Assembly (NCBI GenBank): GCA_026225945.1
Contig: JAMJFZ010000199.1
Location: 71,352,501 to 71,416,500 of the forward strand
Source of the DNA: Cricetomys ansorgei
Lineage: Eukaryota > Chordata > Mammalia > Rodentia > Nesomyidae
Direction: 5' to 3'
DNA: 64,000 nucleotides
How positions within the stretch are numbered: the stretch's first letter is position 1; the number at the start of each line of letters is the position of its first letter. The notes beneath the pieces were generated by a model. It saw nothing but the letters and a program-made list of their open reading frames with translations, made no database searches and was not told the origin of the DNA. A program made the translations under genes and the position numbers. Positions 22,101-34,400 of this stretch are shown here, piece by piece.

Positions 22101-23564
22101 ATAGGCTGGCTGTGAGGGACACCAAGGGAATCTATGGATTTGAGAGTCTGGGGTGTATTAACCAAGACATCTATCCTAAGTTAGAGCCCTGACTACCCTG
22201 ACTTGGGACTCATCCTTGGCCAAGGGTTGCGCTCCATACTGTGGTTTCCTATTCTGGTTTTGGGTCCCTAACAACGTAGCTGCCTGGGCCTCCTCCACAG
22301 CTGTCCAGCTGGTCACTGTCAGTCTTTTGTAATCTTACCTCTGCCATCCGATATCTTATGCTTTTTGTCTATGCCCCACACTGTACCCCAAGAGCACCTA
22401 CCACCCCTGAGGAGTTCAGTGGTGGCCCCAATGCTGGCAGCCTGGGCTCTGCTTGCTCTGCCGCAGGTTGGTGGCAGGCACTGCTCTGGTCTTGTCCAGG
22501 TGGCTGCCTGAGGCCTGAGACTCTGAGTAGCAGGTTAGCGGTAGGATACCCCAGAAGGCTCAGGACCAGCCTGAGGGAATGAATGAAGAGTGACATTCTG
22601 TCAAAGTTGTGGCTGGAATGTCATCTCAGTAGTATCCTTAAGGGCCATGGCTTCATAGCCCGCAGAGTCTCACCAAATCACGTTAAGAGGCTGAGCCTGT
22701 CACGAGCCCTCGGATAGGGCAATTCTTGAAGGGGTTCATGGGACCATCTGCTCAGAACCCTTTCTAAGCTGGACAGTGTCTGTTCTACTGGACCATGTGA
22801 TATCAAGGCCTGACCTCATCCACAGGATAGGCTATGCACCTGCCTTGGCCATGCTGCCCAGCAAGACAACCTCGCTCTAATTTACCTGCCCTCCACATTG
22901 TACATGTGGTATAGGCATTGGAGCCTTAACGGTGAGTGATGATGGCATGGATGGCTCCTATGTACATGTGCAGAAGCTGGGCCCCAGGAGAAGGAAGTCC
23001 GGCTGAGAAGTGGCAGAATGAGCATTTTGAGGTACCATGGCAAAGCCATGAGGACTTAGGTGGGTATGAGGTGGACCAGTGGACAGCCAGCATGCAATTC
23101 AATGTACCCATTGAAGCGCCTTTAAGGACGGAGTGTTAAATGACACGTAAAGGTACTAGGTAATCTGTGTGCACAAGGACACAAAACTTCAGGACTTGCT
23201 GGCTCAAGCTTCAGGTGTAAAGATCTGAGGACAAGCCAAGAATCTCTTGTTTATTAGTCACATGAGGACGGAGCCGAATCCTGTTACGGGAGGAATCTGT
23301 CCTCAGTGACCAGATTCAGAGTCTGTCTGTTAAGTTTCACAGTGCAAGTGTATGTTGGGGAGGGTGGAAGGCAGGCACCTCCGAAAGTTCATGCTAGGAG
23401 CAGCCTGGATGAACTTCTGAGCAGAGAGAATGTTCCAGCAATGCTGAGGCTGTGGGCTAAGAGAAGACGCGGTGTACAGACTCAGGATACAGGGTGGTTG
23501 TCTTCTCCCTGAGCAAGTCTGCCATCTAAACATGCCAGGTGCACTGGACTTGGGCCAGCAGGAC

Positions 23565-23650
23565 TCGGGGATGATCTCATCTCAGTTACATTCACAGAGA
23601 TCCTGCTTCCAAATAAGGTTATAGACGAATCCTGCAGGTTAGGACTTTGT
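23565..23650. repeat. Ancient interspersed-repeat fragment
   Basis: 'gcttccaaataaggttat' and 'ggttaggactttg' match the 3' words of the same old repeat family seen near 2.6 and 9.2 kb. Confidence 0.35.
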
Positions 23651-25004
23651 GTTGCCTTCCCGGGCAATCGATTAAGCCCGGCTCAAAAGCTCCAAGCTTT
23701 GGCAGAGACTTAGAGGCCTGGAGCCAGATGAGCCGGGACCCAGGCAGGCATGAAGACCCAACAGACGTCTTCTGAATCTAACGCAGGGCTGGGGAAGAGG
23801 TGTGTCCAGGATGACACCAAGCCCTGTGCACTAGAACCCTGGAGGCTTGGAGTAGAGGCCAGATGTGATTCACAGGAGTCCTGAGAGGTATCTCCTTGAT
23901 GGCCTTTGGTCCCTGTGTCCTATGGGTATGCCAGAAATGTGGACAAACATGTTTGTGTCTTTCTACAATGTCAAAATTTATTGAATGACAATAAATTCAC
24001 AAGGTTGAGCAGTTACAAAAATGTAAGAATTTGCTATATTATCCCACCTACTCTAGTAATCTGGCCAAGGTGAAGGTAGTTTCATTTATTCCAATCTTAA
24101 TTACTAAAGCAACTTTTATCACCTACCACACAGCATACAGTAAATCTCTTTACATATTTATGTGTATATATGTGGTTTAGGGAATGAATGCAAGTTAAAG
24201 AGACTGTAGCTGAGTTCAAAGAGCCCTCAGAGTCGGAGAGTTCTGAGAGTCTGTATTGATAAGATAACAAATTAAACAGCTACCCGGGGAGAGCTGCTGA
24301 AGTTGGGGTTTGAGAATAAAGGTGTAGACTTCACCTGCAAGGTGGAGGTCAAAGCACGGTCAAAGAACAGGAAACGGCAGGTTCAGGTCCAGGGCCCGAG
24401 GGATGAAAGGATGGATGGGCACAGAATCAAGTAGGGTCCATCAACAACAGGGGACAGAGTCAAGCTGAAGCTGCAGCGACAGTTGGGAGTCCTCTGCTTG
24501 CCAGTCCTCGATGCACACACCAGGTATCAGATGATTGGTTGGCTTACAAGGCCAGGTCATCGCAGAGTTGGGTGTCCAACACTCTATGGGACCCAGGTGA
24601 GGGAGTTACACCCTTTTCTCAGTCAGACTGGTGTGTTTGATAAGTTCCTGGGTCTGCTTTCCCTGATATAGTTTTAATACGCCAATGTCTATAGTCTCTG
24701 TTCACTCTGGTAAATGAATAAGGTGGCTTCCATTCTACTCCCAGGAATAAGTCATTTCAGTCTCTGCTGCAGCTGGTGATGGTGCCATTTGTGGATCTAC
24801 CCAGGGATAGAAGCTCCTATCAAAATAGCAAAAGCCATATTGTAAAATGGAGTCTCCTAGGGCAAGGCACAACTGGAAAAAGCACTACTTATACAGTTTG
24901 AAATAACTTAAAGTAGGACACAGCCTGATCACAGCACTGTGCCCATACTGTCTCTTGCATTGTTTGAGTTTGTTGGGCAGCCTCTCCCCCCACCCCTTAA
25001 ATAA

Positions 25005-25160
25005 CTTATTTAATTTTGTGTGCATTGGTGTGAGGGTGTCAGATCCTCTGGAACAGGAGTTACAGATAGTTGTGAGCTGCCATTTGGCTGCTGGGAATTG
25101 AACCCCGATCCTCTGAAAGATCAGCCAGTGCTCTTAACCACTAAGCCATCTCTCCAGCTC
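25005..25160 (-). repeat. B2 SINE, antisense
   Basis: 'ggaacaggagttacagat', 'gtgagctgccatttggctg', 'ctgggaattgaaccccga' and 'aagccatctctccagctcc' identify a reversed B2 element about 250 bp upstream of the epiplakin coding exon. Confidence 0.8.
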
Positions 25161-25415
25161 CTGGGAAGGCTCTCTTAATAATCCCTCTTGAAGGAACTTG
25201 CAGGTCAGGGTCCCCCCCCACCACAATGAAGTTTGCTCATGACTTTGGAGGACCCTTGGCTACTATGCACCTCTGTGGCTGCTCAGGTGTCCTTCTGTCC
25301 TCATATTCAGGACTCATTCAGCTTAGAAGAATCTATGTCTGACCCCCATGATCATATCTTTCCCCCCGTTCCCAGCCACTCAGGATCCCTGACTGAGTCT
25401 TTCTGTCCCCTACAG

Positions 25416-28400
25416 GACACACAAGTGGACCTCAGGCAAGCTCTGCGCTACCAGTTGTCCGTGATGAATGGCCAGGTCCCTCCTCGTGATGCCGTGGTTG
25501 CCAATGGCACCGAGCAATCCATTGTCCCTAAAATTATGAAGTGCCAACTGGGAGCCAGCGCCACTTCCAGGCCTCAAACAGAGGCTGACCCGCCTACCAC
25601 AGCCAGAAGTATTGCTGGGGTGTACGTGGAGGCCTCAGGGCAGACCCAGAGCTTCTATGCTGCCATGAAGCAGGGCCTCCTGCCCACTGGGCTTGGGTTG
25701 GCTTTGCTTGAAGCCCAAGCAGCCACTGGGGGCCTCGTGGACCTTGCTCAGGGCCAGCTGCTTCCTGTGTCTGAGGCCCTTAGGCAGGGTCTCGTGGGAC
25801 TGGAGCTAAAGGAAAAAATGTTGGCTGCGGAGCGTGCAGTTACTGGCTATCCTGACCCCTATGGGGGTGGGAAGCTGGCCCTCTTCCAGGCCATCAAGAA
25901 GGAAGTTGTGGACAAGACCCTGGGGTGGAGATGGCTGGAGGTCCAGCTAGCTACTGGGGGCCCAGTGGACCCAACCCAGGGTGTGCAAGTGGCCCCGGAG
26001 CTAGGCTGCCAGCAGGGTCTTTTGGACAAGGAGACATGGCTTAGCCTGGTGGAGTCAGAGCCCAGCATGGGTGTCCCAGGTTTTTTTGATCCCAACACTC
26101 TGGAGCAGCTGTCCTACTGCAAGCTGTTGGGCAGGTGTGTGCGAGACCCCAGCTCAGGGCTGCCCCTGTTGCCCTTGAAGACAACCTTCCACACCCTGAA
26201 CGGAGCAGCCAGTGCAGCAATGCTGCTGGAGGCAGGAGTACTGGATGAAGAGACAGTCCGAGGCCTGCAGGAGGGCACACTGGTGGTGTCGGATGTGGGC
26301 ACACGCCCTGAGGTGCAGCGCTATCTGGAGGGCTTCGGTGGCTTGGCGGGGGTCATCTTGTTGCCTGGAGGCCACAAGAAGAGCTTCTTCCAGGCTTCAG
26401 TTGAACACTTGCTCTCAAAGGGCACTGCATTACAACTCTTAGAGGCTCAGGCCGCCACCCGCACTCTCGTGCACCCCACCACAAGCCAGCGTCTGTGGGT
26501 AGATGAGGCAGTCAGGGCAGGTCTGGTCGGCCCAGAACTCCATGAGCAGCTTCTGGTTGCAGAGAAGGCGGTGACTGGGTATTTTGACCCCTTCAGCAGC
26601 TCCCACATCCCCCTTTTTCAGGCTATGAAGAAGGAGCTCGTAGACCAGCCACTGGCTCTGCGTCTCCTGGACGCCCAGCTGGCCACAGGTGGGCTTATAT
26701 GCCCAGCCCGAAGATTCCGGTTACCACTGGAGGCTGCCTTGCGCTTTGGCTGCCTGGATGAAGAGACTCAGCAACATCTTTCTCAGGCAAAGGGCTTCTC
26801 AGATCCCACCTCACATGATAGTTTGAGCTATGAGCAGCTGCTGGCCCACTCTGTCACTGACCCAGAGACGGGGCTTGCTTTCCTGCCTCTCCCTGGAGAA
26901 CTCCATGCAAATGAGCCCCAGGGCCCCACATTGATTGATCATTGTACTAGGCAGGTCTTGAGCAAAGCCACCACCTCCATCTCAGTAGGAAGGTTCCAGG
27001 GACGGCCAGTATCCCTTTGGGAACTGCTCTTTTCTGAGCCAGTACCCATTAAGCAGAGGGCAATGCTTGTCCAGCAACACCAGAAAGGAGCCCTGTCAGT
27101 GGAGCAGCTGGCAGCTGAGCTGAAGGCCATTGTTGAGCAGGCTGCAGCCACTACCAAAGTCACCTTCGCTGGATTGAGGAACACTGTGACACCGGGAGAA
27201 TTGTTGAAGGCTGAAATAATCAACCAGGACCTGTTTGAGCAGCTGGAACGTGGACAGACCTCAGCCCAGGATGTGGGCAACCTGGAGTCAGTTCAGAGGT
27301 ACCTGCAGGGCACAGGTTGCATTGCAGGCCTACTGCTGTCTGACTCCCAAGAACGCCTCAGTATCTATGAGGCCCGTAGCAAGGGGCTCCTCAGGCCCGG
27401 TACTGCCCTGATCCTGCTTGAGGCCCAGGCTGCCACAGGTTTTATCATTGACCCAAAAGAGAATAAGAGATACTCTGTGGAGGAGGCACTGAAGGCTGGT
27501 GTCATTGGGCCTGATGTATATACAAAGCTGCTCTCTGCAGAATGTGCAGTCACTGGCTACACTGACCCTTACTCTGGGAAGCAGATCTCACTCTTCCAGG
27601 CCATGCAGAGGGACCTCATTGTTAAGGTCCATGGTATTCGCTTGCTGGAGGCCCAGATAGCCACAGGTGGTATCATTGACCCTGTACACAGCCACCGTGT
27701 ACCCGTAGACGTGGCCTACCAGCGTGGCTACTTTGACCAAATGCTGAACTCAATCCTGTTGGACCCATCTGATGACACCAAGGGCTTCTTTGACCCCAAC
27801 ACACATGAAAATCTCACCTACCTGCAGCTTCTGGAGCGCTGTGTACGTGACTCCAAGACTGGCTTGCACCTCCTGCCGCTTAGCAGTACACGACCCCAAC
27901 TGGTAGATAGCTCCACTCGACAAGCCTTTCAGAATCTACTGCTATCCGTGAGATATGGACGGTTTCGGGGGCAGAGAATTTCTGCATGGGAGCTGATTAA
28001 CTCAGAATACTTCAAAGAGGACTGGAGGAGGCAGCTACTGCGGCGTTACCAGCAGCGCAAGGTCACACTGGAGCAAGTCATGCAGCTGCTGGAGAAAGAG
28101 ATGAGGAGGTGGGCAGACATCACACTGCCTGCACTACGGGGCAGCGTCACTGCCTACCAGCTCCTAGAGGCCCATATCATCAACCAGGAGCTCTTGGACC
28201 AGGTGCTGGCAGGGACGGTCAGCCCAGATGCTCTCTTTCATAGGAGTGATGTTCACAGGTACCTTCAGGGCTCAGGCACTGTGGGTGGTGTGCTATTACA
28301 GCCCTCCAACCAGCAAATCAGTCTCTACCAGGCCATGAGGCAGAAGCTGCTGCCACCCGGTGTGGCCCTGGCCTTGCTGGAGGCCCAGGCAGCCACTGGA

Positions 28401-31400
28401 GCCATCACCGATCCCTACAGTATGGAGACCCTGTCAGTGGATGAGGCTGTGTGCAGGGGAGTGGTGGGAGCAGAGTTGTATAATAAGCTGAAACAAGCAG
28501 AGCATTCCATCACTGGCTTCAGAGATCCCTTTTCTGGAAAAAAGGTGTCCCTGTTCAGGGCCATGAAGAAGGGCCTTGTCCCTATGGAGCAGGCAACCCG
28601 CCTACTGGAGGCCCAGATGTCCACAGGAGGAGTTATTGATCCCACAATGCACCTCCACCTCCCCATTCCTGTGGCAGTTGAACGTGGCTGCATTGACCAA
28701 GAGATGGAGGTAGCCTTGTCCAGCTCTCCTGAGACCTTTCCCACACCTGATGGCCGGGGACATACTAGCTATGCTCGGCTTCTGGGCCAGTGTCTCCAGG
28801 ACAAGGCCTCTGGGCTTCACCTCCTGCCCCTGACAGAAGATGCTCCTGCTGTCCCCACTGACACACAGATCCAGGAGACCCTGCAAACATCAGCTGGCAC
28901 TGAGGATGGTCTGTCCCTCTGGGACTTGCTCACCTCTTGCTACTTTACTGAGGAACAACGCAAAGGTTTCCTTGAGGACCTGAGGGTAGGGAAGATTTCT
29001 GTGCCACAACTACAGGACACTGTGCGCAGCTGGGTGCACGCAGCAAAGCTCCTGGCTAGGGCCCACATCACGATGCCAGGTCCACGGGGTGAGGTCCCTG
29101 CCATTTGGCTACGAGATGCTGGTATCATCACCCAAGAGACACTGGAAGCGCTGGCTCAGGGCACGCGAATACCTGCTGAGGTAGCCGAAGAGCCTGCTGT
29201 GAAGGCCTGCCTCTGGGGCACAGGCTGTGTGGCCGGTGTGTTGCTACAGCCCTCAGGGACCAAGCTGAGTATTGCCCAGGCTGTAAGAGATGGCCTCCTG
29301 CCCACGGGCCTGGGCCAGCAGCTGCTGGAGGCCCAGGTGGCATCTGGCTTCCTTGTCAACCCACTAACCAACCAGAGATTGTCGGTGGAGGGTGCAGTAA
29401 AGGCCGGCCTGGTGGGCAGGGAGCTGAATGAACAGCTTAGGCAGGTGGAAAGGGCTGTTACAGGGTACACAGACCCCTACTCAGGGACCCCTCTCTCTCT
29501 ATGGCAAGCCATGGAGAAGGGGCTTGTACCTCAGAGTGAGGCCTTTCCTCTTCTGCAAGTCCAACTGGCCACGGGGGGTGTTGTGGACCCTTCCCATGGA
29601 GTACACCTGCCCCAGGCAGTGGCCTGCAAGCTCGGCCTCCTGGACGAGCAGACAAGCAGGGTGCTGACAACCACCGAGAAAGAAAACAAGCTCTTCTTTG
29701 ACCCTAACTCTCGTGAGAAGGTGACATACCAGCAGCTCAAGGAACTCTGTGTGCTGGATGCTGCCACTGGCCTGTGGCTGCTGCCACTGCCCCAGGACAC
29801 TGTGCTTGAGGTGGATGACCACACTGCAGTGGCACTGAGGGCTATGAAGGTGCCCATCAGCATGGGAAGGTTCCAAGGACACAGCGTGTCACTCTGGGAC
29901 CTGCTACACTCTGAGTACGTTGGAGCTGAAAAACGCCAAGAACTGGTGGCGCTTTGTTGTTCTGGGCGGGCTGCTGCCCTGCGGCAGGTCATAGGTATGG
30001 TCACCACCCTGGTGCAGGCTGCAGAGGAGCAGCCCCCACAGGCCACCTTCAAAGGGCTCCGGAAGCAGGTCTCAGCGGGGGACTTGTTTAGGTCCCAACT
30101 GATCAACAAGCAGACACTGGATGAGCTCAATCAGGGAAAGAGAACAGTCCAGGAAGTAACAGAGATGGATAGTGTGAAGAGGTCCCTGGAAGGAGGCAAC
30201 TTCATTGCTGGGGTCCTTATTCAGGGTACGAAAGAGAAGATGAGCATCCCAGAGGCCTTGAGAAGGCACATTCTGCGGCCAGGTACAGCCCTGGTGCTGC
30301 TGGAGGCACAGGCAGCCACAGGTTTCATCATCGACCCTGTGGAGAACCGGAAGCTAACTGTAGAGCAGGCATTCCAGGCAGGGATGTTTGGCAAGGAAAC
30401 CTACATGAAGCTGTTATCAGCAGAGCGTGCTGTCACAGGTTACACAGACCCTTACACTGGAGAACAGATCTCCCTCTTCCAGGCCATGAAGAAGGACCTC
30501 ATCGTCAGGGACCACGGCATCCGCCTGCTGGAGGCCCAGATCGCCACAGGTGGTATCATCGACCCTGTGCACAGCCACCGTGTGCCTGTGGATGTGGCCT
30601 ACCAGCATGGCTACTTTGACGAGGAGATGAACCGCATCTTGGCTGACCCGAGCGATGACACCAAGGGCTTCTTTGACCCCAACACACACGAGAACCTCAC
30701 CTACCTGCAGCTGCTGGAGCGCTGTGTGGAGGACCCCGAGACAGGCCTGTACATGTTAGAAATCGTAAAGAAGGGGGAAACCTACGTGTACATTGATGAG
30801 GCCACGAGGCAAGCTCTGAGATCCAGAACTATGAAAATGCATGTCGGGAAGTTTGCGGGCCAGACAGTGTCTGTGTGGGACCTGCTATCTTCTCAGTACT
30901 TTACAGAAGGAAGGAAAAGAAACCTTTTGCGGGAGTATAGAGCCCAGAACATAGACCTAGAAAAACTGCTGGAAGTTATCACTGCCACCATACAAGAAAC
31001 AGAGAAGAAAAATCAAACGCTCAAGGTGACAGGCATCCACGGCGACGTGACCGCTGCAGAGCTGTTCAACTCTGGGATCCTCGATAAGAAGACCCTGGAT
31101 GGATTTCACAATGGGGAAAGAGGGTGCCAAGACCTCAGGCAGCTGGAGCAAGTGAGCATCTGCCTGGAAGGTCGCAGTTGCATTGCTGGGGTAACTGCAC
31201 CTCTCACGAAGAAGGTAATGAGCATCTACGAGGCCAGCACAAAAGAACTCATCCCCGCAGGTTTTGCAGCTCAATTACTGGAGGCACAGGCTGCCACTGG
31301 CTACCTAATGGACCCACACATCCACCAGAGGCTGTGTGTGGATGAGGCAATAGCAGCTGGCCTAGTGGGTGAAGAGCTGAGAGAAAGGCTTGTGAATGCA

Positions 31401-34400
31401 GAGAGAGCAGCAAAGGGCTACAGAGATCCAGTCACAGGGGAGACGATCCCGCTGTTCCAGGCCATGGAGAAGAAGTTAGTTAAAAGGGAGGAGGCACTGA
31501 GGCTGCTGGAGGTGCAGGTGGCCACAGGGGGGGTCATTGATCCACTGCACCACCACTGAGTCCCTCTGGAAACAGCCTGCAGGCGTGGCTGTCTGTGTAA
31601 TGACTTGGTTGTACTCATTGCTGATCAGAAGCACATGAGGAAAAGGTTTGTGGATCCCAACACCCAAGAGAAGGTCACATACCAGGAGTTGCAGGATAGG
31701 TCCCAGAAGGAAGAGAAGACAGGCTGGGCTCTGTTCCCACTAGTCAAGGACACAAATGACATGGAGTATGTAGATGAGGTCACCAAAAGAGCCCTGGAGG
31801 CAGAGCAGGTGGAAGTCACTGTGGGGAGGTACAGAGGCCAGAAGCGATCAGTGTGGGAGTTGCTGAACTCAGAGTATGTTTCCGAGGAGAAAAAGATTGA
31901 GTTGGTTAGGATATACAAAGGCAACACAGATCAGGCACTACAGAAAGTGGTGAAAGTTATTATACAAATGATTGCAGAAAAGGAGAAGAAAAGCAGGCAA
32001 CTCTGGTTCCGAGGATTACGGAGTCAGGTCACAGCCGAAGAGTTACTCAGCTCAGCAGTCATCACAAGAGAGACTCTAGACGACCTCGAAGAAGGCAGAA
32101 CCACAGTAGACCAGATACAAAGAAATGAAAATGTAAAAAGATATCTAGAGGGGACCAGCTGCATCGCGGGCGTCCTGGTGCCCGTGCAGGGAGAGCCGGG
32201 CCGCCAGGAGAAGATGAGCATCTATCAGGCCATGTGGAAGGGCGTGCTGAGACCCGGCACGGCCCTGGTGCTGCTGGAGGCCCAGGCGGCCACCGGCTTC
32301 ATCATCGACCCGGTGCACAACCGCAGGCTGTCGGTGGAGGAGGCCGTGGCGGAGGGCGTGGTGGGCGGAGAGGTCCAGGAGAAGCTGCTGTCGGCCGAGC
32401 GGGCCGTCACCGGCTACACCGACCCCTACACCGGGGAGCAGATCTCCCTCTTCCAGGCCATGCGGAGGGACCTCATCGTCAGGGACCACGGCATCCGCCT
32501 GCTGGAGGCCCAGATCGCCACCGGCGGGGTCATCGACCCCGTGCACAGCCACCGCGTGCCCGTGGACGTGGCCTACCAGCGCGGCTACTTTGACGAGGAG
32601 ATGAACTGCGTGCTGTCCGACCCCGGGGACGACACCAAGGGCTTCTTTGACCCCAACACGCACGAGAACCTCACCTACCTGCAGCTGCTGCGTCGCTGCG
32701 TGCGCGACCCCGACACCGGCTTCTACATGCTGCAGCTGGCCGGGAAGGGCTCCACCGTGCACCAGCTGAGCGAGGAGCTCAGGCGGGCCCTGCGGGAAGC
32801 CCGCGTGACCCCCGGCACGGGCGACCTCCAGGGCCGGAGCGTCTCTGTCTGGGAGCTTCTCTTCTACCGCGAGGTGCCCGAGGGCCTGCGCCAGGACCTG
32901 CTGCGCCGGTACCAGGCGGGCGGGCTGACCGTCCAGGACCTGGGCACCACCCTCCTCTCGCTGCTGGCCCGGGCCGGGGAGGAGGGCCCGCGTGCGGATG
33001 CCCGAGGGGCCCTGGGCGAGGCCACCATGGAGGTGAGGGTGGGCCGCCTGCGCGGCCGCAGGGTGCCGGTCTGGGACGTCCTGACCTCCGGCTACGTCAG
33101 CGCGGACACCCGGAAGGAGCTGCTGGCCCAGTTCAGCGCTGGGACGCTGACCCTGCCCATGCTCACCCGGAGACTGACCACCATCATCGAGGAAGCCGAG
33201 GAGACCCAGGGGCCCAAGGAGCCCCGCACCGGGCCCGGGCCCGGGCCCGCGGAGGCCTCACTCAGCCAGCCGGACACCACCGGGGCCGGAGGCTCAGGGG
33301 GCGGCGGCCAGGCCGGGGACGGGGACGGGGACGGGGACGGCGCTGAGGCCGCCAGGCAGCGTCAGGAGCAGGCTCTGCGCGCTGCCACCATGCAGGTGCA
33401 GCGTGGGAAGCTGCGGGGCGCGCCTGTTTCCGTGTGGAAGGTCCTGTTCTCCTCCTACCTGAGTGAGACCCGCCGGGAGGAGCTCCTGGCCCAGCACTTG
33501 GCCGGCGCCCTGGGCCTCGCTGAGCTGACCGCCGTCCTCACCCAGATCATCGAGGAGACCGAGGAACGGCTCGGCAAGGTGTCCTTCCCCGGGCTGAGGC
33601 GCCAGGTGACTGCCTCTGAGCTGCACACGTCTGGGATCCTGGACCCCGACACCCTGCGGGAGCTGGCCCAAGGCACCAAGAGCCTGCAGGAGGTGACAGA
33701 GATGGACTCGGTCAAGCGCTACCTGGAGGGCACCAGCTGCATCGCGGGCGTCCTGGTGCCCGTGCAGGGAGAGCCGGGCCGCCAGGAGAAGATGAGCATC
33801 TATCAGGCCATGTGGAAGGGCGTGCTGAGACCCGGCACGGCCCTGGTGCTGCTGGAGGCCCAGGCGGCCACCGGCTTCATCATCGACCCGGTGCACAACC
33901 GCAGGCTGTCGGTGGAGGAGGCCGTGGCGGAGGGCGTGGTGGGCGGAGAGGTCCAGGAGAAGCTGCTGTCGGCCGAGCGGGCCGTCACCGGCTACACCGA
34001 CCCCTACACCGGGGAGCAGATCTCCCTCTTCCAGGCCATGCGGAGGGACCTCATCGTCAGGGACCACGGCATCCGCCTGCTGGAGGCCCAGATCGCCACC
34101 GGCGGGGTCATCGACCCCGTGCACAGCCACCGCGTGCCCGTGGACGTGGCCTACCAGCGCGGCTACTTTGACGAGGAGATGAACTGCGTGCTGTCCGACC
34201 CCGGGGACGACACCAAGGGCTTCTTTGACCCCAACACGCACGAGAACCTCACCTACCTGCAGCTGCTGCGTCGCTGCGTGCGCGACCCCGACACCGGCTT
34301 CTACATGCTGCAGCTGGCCGGGAAGGGCTCCACCGTGCACCAGCTGAGCGAGGAGCTCAGGCGGGCCCTGCGGGAAGCCCGCGTGACCCCCGGCACGGGC

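Larger units (their letters stand above)
19163..25415 (+). other. Putative Eppk1 first intron
   Basis: No coding exon was found across these 6.25 kb. Identified contents are a B2 SINE at 25,005-25,160 and a small ancient repeat fragment near 23,570-23,650. The 3' end is a strong acceptor (tttctgtcccctacag/G). The open frame extending upstream of this acceptor to 25233 has no homology to epiplakin and is taken as intronic. Confidence 0.45.

Noticed and set aside
25233..25463. N-terminal extension of epiplakin from the first ATG of the frame
   Set aside because: This part lies upstream of a strong splice acceptor (25415) and shows no similarity to known epiplakin N-termini; ATG 25464 (MNGQVPP) fits much better.
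31557..31604. A short intron removing the TGA from epiplakin
   Set aside because: There is no GT/AG pair around the stop that keeps the frame, and PRD homology continues codon by codon through the site.
33812..34171. 119-codon + strand open frame in another frame, repeated in each unit
   Set aside because: Same period as the array; the Gly/Arg/His/Pro-rich composition is what GC-rich coding DNA gives in a shifted frame. The unit's real frame is fixed by PRD homology.
33294..34340. 348-codon antisense open frame repeated in each epiplakin unit
   Set aside because: It is the shadow of a GC-rich coding unit. It recurs with the 1,578-bp period, has a Leu/Gly/His/Gln-rich composition expected from the reverse strand of GC3-rich codons, and has no domain or independent start signal.
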